Program-made: the position numbers and the translations under genes
Shown here: piece after piece, positions 48,981-56,471 of the stretch
Position numbering within the stretch: position 1 is the first letter of the stretch
Layout: every line of letters begins with the position of its first letter
Assembly (NCBI RefSeq): GCF_003113895.1
Contig: NZ_BDUD01000001.1
Coordinates: 5,309,608 to 5,373,607, forward strand
Reading direction: 5' to 3'
DNA from: Nostoc commune NIES-4072
GTDB lineage: Bacteria > Cyanobacteriota > Cyanobacteriia > Cyanobacteriales > Nostocaceae
Length of the DNA stretch: 64,000 bases
The notes under the pieces: generated by a model
What the model was told of the DNA's origin: nothing
The model's database searches: none
What the model saw: only the letters and a program-made list of their open reading frames with translations

Positions 48981-49203
48981 CTAATTTTGAATTTGCAATT
49001 GAAGAACCTTGCTTTTACCGGGATTCATCAATTGATATGGGTCAACTATTTCCTTAAATTTTAACTGTTCAGGGTCAATAACTTTTCGGCACAAGTACCG
49101 GGCTAAAGGTGTGATAAGCCTGGGATAATTTTGCGACTTGGGCGGAGTCGGTGATGGTTTCTATACCTTCTAGAGAATTAATTAGGGCATCCAATGTTGT
49201 CAT
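48981..49203 (-). pseudogene. Internally deleted FAD-linked oxidase remnant
   Basis: An ATG at 49203 opens MTTLDALINSLEGIETITD...LVPK, the N-terminus of a glycolate-oxidase-like FAD protein. After about 39 residues the frame meets a stop. A shift by one base reads LARYLCRKVIDPEQLKFKE followed by IVDPYQLMNPGK, the usual C-terminus of the same family. About 400 middle residues are absent, so this is the join of both ends of one gene after an internal deletion. Confidence 0.7.
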
Positions 49204-49215
49204 AACTTATATCCT

Positions 49216-49318
49216 TTTTTTAACGCAGAGGGACACAAAGGTTTACGCAGAGGAACACAGAGAATTAACTCCTCTGCGAACCTCTGCGCTTCCCTTTGCG
49301 CTCCTTTGCGTTTTAAAA
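49216..49318. repeat. CGCAGAGG palindromic repeat
   Basis: AACGCAGAGGGACACAAAGG on one side and the inverted CCTTTGCGCTCCTTTGCGTT on the other form a long imperfect hairpin with inner CGCAGAGG repeats. This is a frequent non-coding repeat of Nostoc. Confidence 0.65.
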
Positions 49319-49345
49319 TCTTAATTCTCATGTTTCACAGCACTT

Positions 49346-50545
49346 TCACTCTAACAATTTATTGTGGGCTTGAATCAGTTCTCTAAATAGCAGTCGCGCT
49401 CCTTTGGCTGCAATCCGATTTCTGACAAGCTTTACCGGACGACCCGCCAATTTTTCAGCGTCTAATTGTTCACCCAATGTTTTACCAATATCATTTTTGA
49501 GGCGCGCTTGCTTCGGTTCAATTCTGGTAAACACCCACTGCCACAAAGACTTGCGGCATAAATCCGATCCGCCTATGACCTTGGTTTTCTTGCTATCGCC
49601 GGAAGCTTCCATCGAGGGAGCAGCGCCGAGGGCTTTCTGAAATCTCCTCAATGAAAGGTGGCGTTTGGTGGGTTTTTTAGAGTTTCGCCCCTGGCGTATT
49701 CTCACCTCTGGTTTACCCTCCGCATCTAAGAATCCCTCAATGGGGTAAATCTGGGAGAGAACGATCGCAGTTAGGCGATCGCCAAATCCAAACCGTTTAA
49801 AAACTGTGCGGTAATGGTCAAACCGAGGATCAGCAAGCAATTCTTTTAACTCTCCCTCTATGACATGTTCCTCACGCTGGAGGTCACAAATCCGTTTTGC
49901 GTGTTCTCGAACTGTTTCGGTGATTCCCAAGCCGACAGTTTGCGAGTAAAGGCGGTCATAGCGCGTACTTTTGCGAATTCCAGCAAGCCAACCCCAGAGC
50001 AAAGGCGCTTCACCAGCTTCACCCCGGCGGGACTTTACTAGTGCAACTTCTGGAAACTGCCAGGCCAAATCCTGACGCGCCCGATTCATGATCGGGGACT
50101 GCACCCGGTTGAGGTGAGCAAGTCTCAAAACCAGTTCGCGGATTCTGACAATGTTGCGATCGCGAATTTGGACAAATCGACGCGGATCTTGGTGGTAATC
50201 AAAGTAGTAGCAAGCGAGTGCCAGTGCATCTGCATCATCATCTTTATCAGGCAGTGCTAGGTGATTTGCTCGATAATTCCTCAGTTCTTTATGACCAACT
50301 AACCGAACTTCTACCCCGCTTCGTGCTAAATGAGTACCCCACAACTTACTGTAATTGTTGCCAGTAGGTTCTAACAGTGCAATGTCCGCATTGAGCGCGA
50401 GTAAATCTTGAATTCCCTTTGCATCAGCGCTCAACTTCAAAAACGGGCATTCATAATAAAATTGACGTGGGTCTTCGGGTTTCTCCGTAAGCAGGCAAGC
50501 CGAAACAGAGGACTTGCTGACATCAAGTCCCAAAATTCTAATCAT
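49346..50545 (-). CDS. IS110 family transposase
   Basis: This 399-residue DEDD recombinase has Asp8 in GLDVSKSS, the Glu in LLEPTGNN and the Asp cluster DKDDDADALALA. The C-terminal half holds the Transposase_20-like LGAAPSMEASG region with the catalytic Ser position. IS110 enzymes are directed by a bridge RNA from the non-coding end of the element. The upstream 300 bases here are gene-free and rich in hairpins. The gene looks intact. The ATG at 50545 is clear. Confidence 0.9.
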   Translation of the reverse strand: MIRILGLDVSKSSVSACLLTEKPEDPRQFYYECPFLKLSADAKGIQDLLALNADIALLEPTGNNYSKLWGTHLARSGVEVRLVGHKELRNYRANHLALPDKDDDADALALACYYFDYHQDPRRFVQIRDRNIVRIRELVLRLAHLNRVQSPIMNRARQDLAWQFPEVALVKSRRGEAGEAPLLWGWLAGIRKSTRYDRLYSQTVGLGITETVREHAKRICDLQREEHVIEGELKELLADPRFDHYRTVFKRFGFGDRLTAIVLSQIYPIEGFLDAEGKPEVRIRQGRNSKKPTKRHLSLRRFQKALGAAPSMEASGDSKKTKVIGGSDLCRKSLWQWVFTRIEPKQARLKNDIGKTLGEQLDAEKLAGRPVKLVRNRIAAKGARLLFRELIQAHNKLLE

Positions 50546-50840
50546 TCAGTTCCTCCTGGGTGGTTTCGTCTTGTCCCTGATGCCATGCCTGCGAATCACC
50601 CGAAGGCCACAACAGCCTAGTTCACTCTCAAGGCAATGCCGGAGCGCGAACTCCGGCGACATAGGGAGGGAACAGCACACTTACAGTAGCCGAGCTTACG
50701 AAAGTGCAAAAGCTTAAAAGCTTGATTCATGCCAAAAGCCCTAAGCTGCTGTGTGTATGTGCTGTACGTCTGGGTTGGACTCCAGTCCGCGACGCGATAA
50801 TGGATCGCGTTTCGCCGGCGAGTCAATCGGCTCATCAGGC
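50546..50840 (-). ncRNA. Candidate IS110 bridge RNA region
   Basis: Between the IS110 gene and the next CDS are hairpins GCCGGAG/CTCCGGC (50638-50657), GGACT/AGTCC (50777-50788) and ACGCGAT/ATCGCGT (50792-50810), with no coding. In IS110-group elements the bridge RNA lies in the non-coding left end upstream of the transposase. Orientation and limits are inferred from the family; the element ends are not defined. Confidence 0.4.
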
Positions 50841-50844
50841 GGTT

Positions 50845-51531
50845 TTAGTTATCTTCATAAATTTCATCGTCTTCAAACTCGTCATCATATCCAACTAATG
50901 AATATGAGTTTTCTGGGTCAATGATATTTAGAGAATCAACCATTGCTCGACCCGTGAGAACGTCCAGCACTGAGTAACCACCCTGCGCGATCGCACTCTC
51001 AACCTGATGCATGTTGATTAATCGTTCAAGTTCAGGGGTACGTAGCGATGGATGAATATCTTCAATGGAATTAATTGGCCTCGGCTCTTGGTTCCCCTCA
51101 ATCCATCGGTCATGTTGGCTTTGGTGAAATTCCCAGAATGCTGTAGTACCTTCACGAGTCCCTTGTGGTGGGGAAGTTTCTAAAAAATCAGCAAGTTCTC
51201 TACCTCGCTCGAAACCTTCACACCAGCATTTCATTGATTCAACCCACTCGTTATTTATTGCAAACCCACCAATGGATACTGCCTCTTGCGCTACTTCAAG
51301 CGGATCGGTGTTGTGGTGGATGGCAATAATTTGGGCTAAGGCTTGGGCTTGAAAGCTACTGAGGCGCTCCATGTCAATTATCCACAGGGCAACCACATCA
51401 CCGTCCGATGTGGTCACACGCTCTAACGCAAATGGATCGCGCATGGGTATCATGCCATCTGGAAATAAATCCAAAATTGGCTCATAAGGGCTATTGGGCT
51501 TGAGTTTTACCCAAGTGTCATGTTTTGTCAT
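50845..51531 (-). CDS. Unrecognised 228-residue acidic protein, last gene of island operon
   Basis: I do not recognise this family. It is soluble, acidic, with Trp-rich middle (MKCWCEGFERGRELADFLE, TTAFWEFHQSQHDRWIEG) and a C-terminal Glu/Asp tail FEDDEIYEDN. It is the last of seven leftward genes, 95 bases after the previous one, and may have its own promoter. Confidence 0.6.
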   Translation of the reverse strand: MTKHDTWVKLKPNSPYEPILDLFPDGMIPMRDPFALERVTTSDGDVVALWIIDMERLSSFQAQALAQIIAIHHNTDPLEVAQEAVSIGGFAINNEWVESMKCWCEGFERGRELADFLETSPPQGTREGTTAFWEFHQSQHDRWIEGNQEPRPINSIEDIHPSLRTPELERLINMHQVESAIAQGGYSVLDVLTGRAMVDSLNIIDPENSYSLVGYDDEFEDDEIYEDN

Positions 51532-51626
51532 CGCACATAAATGTGATATTTTTTACTTGTAAACGTGTTGAAGTGTTGATATCGATAAAGCGATCGCGTT
51601 CCTCATGGATCGCCATCGCTTTGAAA

Positions 51627-52169
51627 TTAGTCCCATTCCTCCTGCCTGCCTTGCTGCAATATCTGTTGCAATCGCCGCTTGCCAGACTCCCATCGGCGGC
51701 CCCCCATCTTCAAAACTTGCTCAATCACATAAGTCTCCCCTCTAACTTCCAGTAGTGACTTCACAGCCAAATAGAAGGCTTTGTCGTCGTTTGTGGAAGC
51801 GGAAGTTTCACCGCTATAATCCGCGCTCGGCTCCTTATATAAGTGTTCTAGGCTAGTTTTTAATTCCTCCCTGACTTCCTTAGGGTAAGTTGGTGTTGTG
51901 CCGTAAATTTCATAGAGCGCTTGCTCTTGCTGTTGGCTGTGCAGTGCAATTTCTGTTTGTTCTAGCTCTTGGTTCATAGCCGCGAGTGCTGTACGTCGGG
52001 CATCTTGTACAATCAAGCGGCGTGATTCACCAACAAGTTGCACTGATGCCACTAGCGCCAGACTGTAGCTAACTCCCTTTGCGATCGCGGGAACTGGAGA
52101 AAGTGCAGTCAGCCAAAAAGCTGTTGCACTAGCTAACAAACAGTTGGTTTTTAACCACCTATCAGCCAT
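51627..52169 (-). CDS. Membrane-anchored 180-residue protein of island operon
   Basis: An N-terminal hydrophobic segment (LLASATAFWLTALSPVPAIA and the next VSYSLALVASVQLVG) is either a signal or two spans. A Gln/Glu-rich coiled coil follows. The C-terminus LLEVRGETYVIEQVLKMGGRRW with GKRRL resembles a small basic helical domain seen in plasmid proteins. Function unknown. It overlaps the previous gene by 19 bases. Confidence 0.6.
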   Translation of the reverse strand: MADRWLKTNCLLASATAFWLTALSPVPAIAKGVSYSLALVASVQLVGESRRLIVQDARRTALAAMNQELEQTEIALHSQQQEQALYEIYGTTPTYPKEVREELKTSLEHLYKEPSADYSGETSASTNDDKAFYLAVKSLLEVRGETYVIEQVLKMGGRRWESGKRRLQQILQQGRQEEWD

Positions 52170-52423
52170 GACAGCATTCCTCCTAAGACAATCGAAACGG
52201 AGATCGCAATTAACAAGGCGTAATAATCTGATTCAGACAATTTAAGAAACTGTCTTACCGCGTCATCGGTAAGCAGGGCAAGGGCTAAAGCCACTCCAGA
52301 CATGATGTAAATTACCCACATCACCCGAAACAAAGCCGGATGTAACGCCCCTAGCCAAGCCACAGAGCTAGAGGCGATACAGCCTAGAAGAAACCAAGCC
52401 CCCAGGTGTACCGCCTTTGCCAT
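52151..52423 (-). CDS. Small membrane protein (90 residues)
   Basis: Three hydrophobic stretches (AWFLLGCIASSSVAWLGAL, VMWVIYIMSGVALALALL, YALLIAISVSIVLGGML) make this a small integral membrane protein. Its ATG overlaps the upstream stop as TAATG. No family is recognised. Confidence 0.65.
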   Translation of the reverse strand: MAKAVHLGAWFLLGCIASSSVAWLGALHPALFRVMWVIYIMSGVALALALLTDDAVRQFLKLSESDYYALLIAISVSIVLGGMLSWLIGG

Positions 52424-52938
52424 TAATATTTTTCCTTGATTTTGGCTTTTAACTCTTCAATGCGTTGTTGGGCTTTGTTTTCGGCGCGGTCTAGCCCAAA
52501 GCCTAACTGTGCATACTCAGGTCGCAAGGTGTGTAAATGCCTTGCAGTCGTTGCATCAGCGCGTTTTTTAGTCAATTCATGATCCGCGACTTTCTTGATG
52601 TACCCACGATGCGCGGTATGCACCTGCGCGTCAGCTTCTTCCAGGCTTTTGAGCGATTTATAAGCTCGTTTAGCCTGACGCGCTTCTTCTCTTTTTTGAC
52701 GTGCAACAACTTTAAGTGCATCAGCCTCAGCCTTGTTAAAGTAGCGGGGTTTATCGTTGATCGGTGCAGTTCTGACAGTCTCCCAAGTTCCCGCGTTCAT
52801 CGGGTTTATGACGGTTGGATCTGTGGGGGCAAGCACTCGATTTTTATCTATGCCGTGGCCCCCAGTGGAGAGCGTTGATTCATTACTCTTGTTGCTACTG
52901 GATTTTGCAGCGCTGGTAATTCGGGTAAGGATTCCCAT
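52423..52938 (-). CDS. Basic helical protein (171 residues)
   Basis: The protein has a Ser/Asn-rich start and a long Lys/Arg/Ala-rich helix from about residue 65 (FNKAEADALKVVARQKREEA). It looks like a nucleic-acid or scaffold-binding coiled coil. Unrecognised. It sits between two small membrane proteins in the operon. Confidence 0.6.
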   Translation of the reverse strand: MGILTRITSAAKSSSNKSNESTLSTGGHGIDKNRVLAPTDPTVINPMNAGTWETVRTAPINDKPRYFNKAEADALKVVARQKREEARQAKRAYKSLKSLEEADAQVHTAHRGYIKKVADHELTKKRADATTARHLHTLRPEYAQLGFGLDRAENKAQQRIEELKAKIKEKY

Positions 52939-52941
52939 TGT

Positions 52942-53202
52942 TTAGTTCCTATTACAAACTTGACTTTTAACCTTCTCAAGCTGTTGGCTTTGAGCTTTCA
53001 TCTCGCGTAACTGCACTTGCGAAGCGCTTTGGTAAGTTGACATTGCACCCATGCTTAAACCAGCAACCAGTGCAGCCGCGATGATTACCAAATAACCAGC
53101 AAGGTTATTCCCAACTGGTGTAGGTTCAGGATCGGGAACTGGGTAAAATTCGCCGGTGAATGGCACAACCTTACTGGTAAGCTGTTTTTTAGTCTGTTTC
53201 AT
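52942..53202 (-). CDS. Single-span membrane protein (86 residues)
   Basis: A Pro-rich cytoplasmic segment (YPVPDPEPTPVG) precedes one span (LAGYLVIIAAALVAGLSMGA) and a Gln-rich helix ending in Cys. It overlaps the HTH gene by 14 bases, so expression is coupled. Unrecognised. Confidence 0.6.
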   Translation of the reverse strand: MKQTKKQLTSKVVPFTGEFYPVPDPEPTPVGNNLAGYLVIIAAALVAGLSMGAMSTYQSASQVQLREMKAQSQQLEKVKSQVCNRN

Positions 53203-53659
53203 CTACTGACTCCAGGAATCTTGGCTGATATGTGGGTAAGAGTAGATGCTCGGTTCCCGCGTTAATGGCGGCGCGGAATGACAACTCGACTATTTTGCGT
53301 TGTTCAGGTGTGGGATTAAACCGCATCTGTCTAATCCGTTGCAAGGTGCGACCGGGTAGCTGTCGATAATATTCGTTAGCTAGGCGCTGTGAATCTTCCT
53401 CCAGTAGTGACTCAAGTAAATCGGGTGCATCGGATTCTGGATCAATTTCTGCATCGTCATCTGTTGCAGTTTTCGTTGCACGTCGGCTGTGCAACAGTTC
53501 AATTCCTGATTCAGTCCACAACTTCTGCCCGTGTTCATCGGTGACAACGTGAATGTCAAATTGGAACACTTCAGGATGTCGGCGTAACCATGAACGAATG
53601 GTACTTTGTGGGATGCCCGTTTCCCGCGCTGCTTCAGGAATGGTGTACAGGTTCTGCAT
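53189..53659 (-). CDS. MerR-like helix-turn-helix protein
   Basis: The N-terminus LYTIPEAARETGIPQSTIRSW is a MerR/excisionase-type winged HTH, with a wing WTESGIELL. An acidic linker and a C-terminal helical part follow (156 residues). It probably regulates the element or acts as a directionality factor. It overlaps the upstream gene by 26 bases. Confidence 0.75.
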   Translation of the reverse strand: MQNLYTIPEAARETGIPQSTIRSWLRRHPEVFQFDIHVVTDEHGQKLWTESGIELLHSRRATKTATDDDAEIDPESDAPDLLESLLEEDSQRLANEYYRQLPGRTLQRIRQMRFNPTPEQRKIVELSFRAAINAGTEHLLLPTYQPRFLESVDETD

Positions 53660-53936
53660 TCTGCCCCCAACGGATTTGAGAAATTATCGCGAACATTACT
53701 CCTGCCTGGTCAGGGGATGAAAGCTGATCTCTCATCTCTGCTGCAACTGCAAAAATTTCACTCCTGACATCTCCCTCAAGCTGACACCCTAGATGTGATG
53801 CCAAAACGGTGAGGATAACCAATTTTTCTCGCTTGCTGATTTTCTCAAAAGTTGACCCATACTCCTCTTGCAGTTTTTCTAAAAGTGAATCATCGCCGGG
53901 TGTGTATGCTGTGTAATAGCCTAATGGCTTGGACAT
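53634..53936 (-). CDS. First gene of the leftward island operon, 100 residues, unrecognised
   Basis: The ATG at 53936 (MSKPLGYYTAYTPGDDSLL) follows a good GAGGAG ribosome site; an extended frame upstream lacks one. The protein is helical and soluble, with KLVILTVLASHLGCQLEGDVR in the middle. It heads the seven-gene operon. Confidence 0.6.
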   Translation of the reverse strand: MSKPLGYYTAYTPGDDSLLEKLQEEYGSTFEKISKREKLVILTVLASHLGCQLEGDVRSEIFAVAAEMRDQLSSPDQAGVMFAIISQIRWGQNAEPVHHS

Positions 53937-54026
53937 TGGTACAATCTCCTCATTGATAATCGAAAATTCCATTTGCATTAAACGAAGGCGATCGCTTGCG
54001 CGTAGTGATTGCCTTTTTATTTGCAC

Positions 54027-54290
54027 TGCTACCCCGCGACGCTACGACTTACGGGTAAATGCAGTTGGGCATCAGGTACAGGGTGTTTCCGCGCAAGGTC
54101 TAGGCGCGGGTGCTTGCTCCGGTTGCAACGCGAACTGTCAGGCGTTGGGGAGCGATGTTGTGTTGCAAAGTTTTGTCATACACAACTTCCTAATGCTATA
54201 TTGTCATACAGAACTAAGTCAATGGTTTTGTACAACAAAATTATTCCGTAATACAATATGGTGGGGATGACGTTGTGATTTTAAACTTAG
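54027..54290. promoter_or_regulatory. Divergent control region with 15-bp direct repeats
   Basis: TTGTCATACACAACT (54173-54187) and TTGTCATACAGAACT (54201-54215) differ in one base and are spaced by 28. A palindrome TTTTGTACAACAAAA follows at 54226-54240. They lie before the ribbon-helix-helix gene and the leftward operon and look like binding sites of that regulator. Confidence 0.55.
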
Positions 54291-54503
54291 ATGGCAAGGC
54301 CCAAGAAACTAGCAGAGGATTCGATGATAGTCTCAGTGCGGATGAGTCGCGCAGACTGGGAGAACTTCGAGATAGTAGCTCAAGCTATGGGTTACAGCAA
54401 AGCAGATTTGCTAAGAATGGTTGTCGAGGGGAAGATTCCAGTGGGGCAAGTGCCCTCAAAGGAAATTCAGCTAATGGGAAAATCCTCCAGCGTCTCAAAC
54501 TGA
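54291..54503 (+). CDS. Ribbon-helix-helix regulator, zero-frame product
   Basis: The 70-residue frame reads MARPKKLAEDSMIVSVRMSR then DWENFEIVAQAMGYSKADLL, an Arc/CopG/MetJ-type ribbon-helix-helix. It ends soon after QLMGK with SSSVSN. At 54476-54482 the heptamer G GGA AAA lies in the correct phase for a -1 shift, and the -1 frame continues as ILQRLKLIESKYSDYVDNQQ and a coiled coil to 54667. Upstream direct repeats suit autoregulation. Confidence 0.7.
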   Translation: MARPKKLAEDSMIVSVRMSRADWENFEIVAQAMGYSKADLLRMVVEGKIPVGQVPSKEIQLMGKSSSVSN

Positions 54504-54667
54504 TTGAGTCTAAATACTCAGATTACGTTGACAACCAACAAAAACAGCTTGAGACGCAGTTACACCAAAGCAAAGCTCATAAGCTAGAACTCACTCAGGA
54601 AATAGCAGAGCTAGAGCAAGAGATATACAACCTAATCTCAGAAGCGTCTGACAACAAAGAAGAATAA
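54291..54667 (+). CDS. Predicted -1 frameshift fusion: RHH plus coiled coil (about 125 residues)
   Basis: Reading 54291-54482 in the zero frame and then shifting back one base gives 64 RHH residues joined to 61 residues of coiled coil (LELTQEIAELEQEIYNLISE). The slippery G GGA AAA is followed after seven bases by a perfect nine-base stem GCGTCTCAA (54490-54498) with TTGAGACGC (54549-54557). The coiled coil in this frame has no start of its own. A frameshift mutation is the alternative explanation. Confidence 0.55.
54476..54557 (+). promoter_or_regulatory. Programmed -1 frameshift signal (slippery heptamer plus stem)
   Basis: Heptamer at 54476-54482, 7-base spacer, 9-bp stem 54490-54498/54549-54557, 50-base loop that itself holds TGAGT/ACTCA. 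The order, spacing and phase match canonical -1 signals. Confidence 0.55.
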
Positions 54668-54697
54668 AGCCGTCCTACCATAAGGTAGAACGGCTTT
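54666..54697 (+). terminator. Rho-independent terminator
   Basis: Arms AAAGCCGTcCTACC and GGTAGaACGGCTTT with loop ATAA and a following ATT make a strong symmetrical terminator right after the regulator gene. Confidence 0.85.
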
Positions 54698-54791
54698 ATT
54701 GTGTGCGATCGCGTCCGCCATTTCTGGAGTGCGATCGCCGATTGTCTAAAAAACCAAGAGTCCACCTAAAATTGAACTTCCCGGTGGACTG

Positions 54792-55565
54792 ATGACGCAT
54801 CAAACTAATCAAACTAATAGTATTATGCCAGAAAATTCACCAAAAAGTTCGCCTCCCTGGACGGAAGCACACGAAGCATTTTGTTATCAACATCATATTC
54901 CACCCGCCGCAAAAATCCTTTGGCAGTGGTTAATGAGGCAAGGGCAAATTGCCAGCGAGATAGAGCCAGATTTATCAGAATTTAATACCTGGGTAGCCAA
55001 GACTAGAGGTAAACCTTATGCTCACAACTACCTCAAAAAGATATTTGAAATACTGGTATCATGCCGTGTTTTACAAGTAATTAAACAATATTCTTGGAAG
55101 ATAACCAAGTTACTTGTAAGACCATTGTCATGGTTAAATCCACCTAAAAAACGGCGAAAAAAAAAGTTACATAACCATAACTCTAGTTACGATTTACCCG
55201 CCTCAAATGGTACTAATGCCGAACCGGGGGTTAACAGCAGCAGCAATAGTATTACTCTTACTACCGCCGAATTTGAAGAGTTAGAAAGACAACACGAGAT
55301 ACTTATAGCTTGTGCTGAGTACCAAATATACTTTGACCCAAATAAACCATCAACTAGAGAAATGTTTGAGTTTGATATTGAAGATGTCCGATTAGCTCTT
55401 AAGCACTTTGTTAAGCGTAGTCAGCGTCAAGTAATCCCTAATCCTCAAGGATGGTTAATTGCTTGTTTACGCAACTGTTACTGGGAAGACGAAACGCTTA
55501 AGTTATCTGATTTTCTACTTGCTTTAAAATCTTGGTTCCCTGGTAACCTCCCAAGGGATTACTAG
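54792..55565 (+). CDS. Winged-helix-like protein, possible replication/initiation protein
   Basis: This 257-residue protein is not firmly recognised. Residues 20-120 (WTEAHEAFCYQHHIPPAAKI then LWQWLMRQG) look like a winged helix used by plasmid or phage replication proteins. A basic PPKKRRKKKLHNHN linker follows, then a second helical domain (FDIEDVRLALKHFVKR, NPQGWLIACLRNCYW) like DnaD-type replication proteins. The recombinase nearby supports a role in the mobile element. Confidence 0.55.
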   Translation: MTHQTNQTNSIMPENSPKSSPPWTEAHEAFCYQHHIPPAAKILWQWLMRQGQIASEIEPDLSEFNTWVAKTRGKPYAHNYLKKIFEILVSCRVLQVIKQYSWKITKLLVRPLSWLNPPKKRRKKKLHNHNSSYDLPASNGTNAEPGVNSSSNSITLTTAEFEELERQHEILIACAEYQIYFDPNKPSTREMFEFDIEDVRLALKHFVKRSQRQVIPNPQGWLIACLRNCYWEDETLKLSDFLLALKSWFPGNLPRDY

Positions 55566-55619
55566 GGAATAACTGCATAAAAAAACTGCCCCCAAAGGAG
55601 CAGCGACTATATAACCAGT

Positions 55620-56087
55620 TTGATTATGAAACAAACTACACTTTTTGATTTAGAAGCTTTTGCTAAGTCTTCACTCCCCACTCCCGTTTACGATCCGTTC
55701 TGGGATGAACCCACCCCCCAAGAGTTACATAGTGTTGGGGCGCAAATTTCAGAGTCAGACTTTCAGTACAAAAGTGTTGGGGCGCAAGTTTTAACTGATA
55801 CTAAAAAACTTGCGCCCCAACACGATACCCACTGGATAGAGAAATACTGGGTCGAGCGCTCTGGTAATAAATATTGGTATTACCGCTATTGCTGGATGGT
55901 AGGCAGGAAAAAAAACCGCCTTTACCTGGGTAGCGTGGACAGTATCATCGCCAAGCGCAAAAAGGCAGATGTGGAAGTTTGGATCTGGGATGGTAAATTA
56001 CCATGTGAAATTGAGAACCTAATCCGAGGCTGGAAACATGAGCCGTCCACCATGCCCAAGATGCAATCAGACAACGCTAATTTTTAA
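55620..56087 (+). CDS. Mobile-element-associated protein, 155 residues
   Basis: Unrecognised family. It has a short N-terminal tail MKQTTLFDLEAF, two SVGAQ repeats, and an aromatic-rich core HWIEKYWVERSGNKYWYYRY ending in RKKNRLYLGSV. This looks like a small DNA-binding beta domain. It overlaps the next small zinc-ribbon gene by 50 bases. Confidence 0.6.
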   Translation: MIMKQTTLFDLEAFAKSSLPTPVYDPFWDEPTPQELHSVGAQISESDFQYKSVGAQVLTDTKKLAPQHDTHWIEKYWVERSGNKYWYYRYCWMVGRKKNRLYLGSVDSIIAKRKKADVEVWIWDGKLPCEIENLIRGWKHEPSTMPKMQSDNANF

Positions 56088-56196
56088 AAACGGTAGTTAT
56101 AAATTGTCTGACAAGAGACTAGTTCAAAGATGGTTTTGTCAGAAATGCCGCAAGGGCTTCAGTCCTGCAACATGCCCAATTCCCAATGACCAATGA
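56038..56196 (+). CDS. Short zinc-ribbon protein (52 residues)
   Basis: An ATG within the end of the previous gene opens MSRPPCPRCNQTTLIFKNG and continues to RWFCQKCRKGFSPATCP, a four-cysteine zinc ribbon like the N-terminus of IS1/InsA-type transposase proteins. The frame ends inside a CAATGACCAATGA repeat. It may be a complete small protein or a truncated transposase start. Confidence 0.5.
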   Translation: MSRPPCPRCNQTTLIFKNGSYKLSDKRLVQRWFCQKCRKGFSPATCPIPNDQ

Positions 56197-56471
56197 CCAA
56201 TGAAAAATGCGTAGGCGCAGCCCGCCGCAGGCATCGCACTTTCTAGGGAGAAGTGCGATCGCAGTTTCGCACCTGTTAGTAAGATGTATCGCTTCGAGTT
56301 TATCCGCCGCGACTGCGGTTTGTCACAATTCTGGGTAAACCCGGTCTACCTCATCCCATGCCTGAGAAGCTAAATTCTCCAGTGTCATAGCTAAATATAA
56401 GGGATGGTCGTATTCCCCTTTCTGCAACCGCTCGAAGAAAATTTCAATTTGCAATTGGAGGAGTTTGGCGT
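56197..56471. other. Intergenic region with repeats
   Basis: This region holds CAATGACCAATG and CGCAGGCATCGC-type dispersed repeats. The leftward frame GNVNAKLLQLQIEIFFERL-like near 56345-56476 (revealed as AKLLQLQIEIFFERLQKGEY) reads protein-like without a clear extent and may be a small gene or remnant overlapping the recombinase end. Confidence 0.35.

Noticed and set aside
54275..54475. Separate gene starting at 54275 in the -1 frame
   Set aside because: Residues before the slippery site look random, Ser-rich and lack family features; only the part after the heptamer is protein-like.
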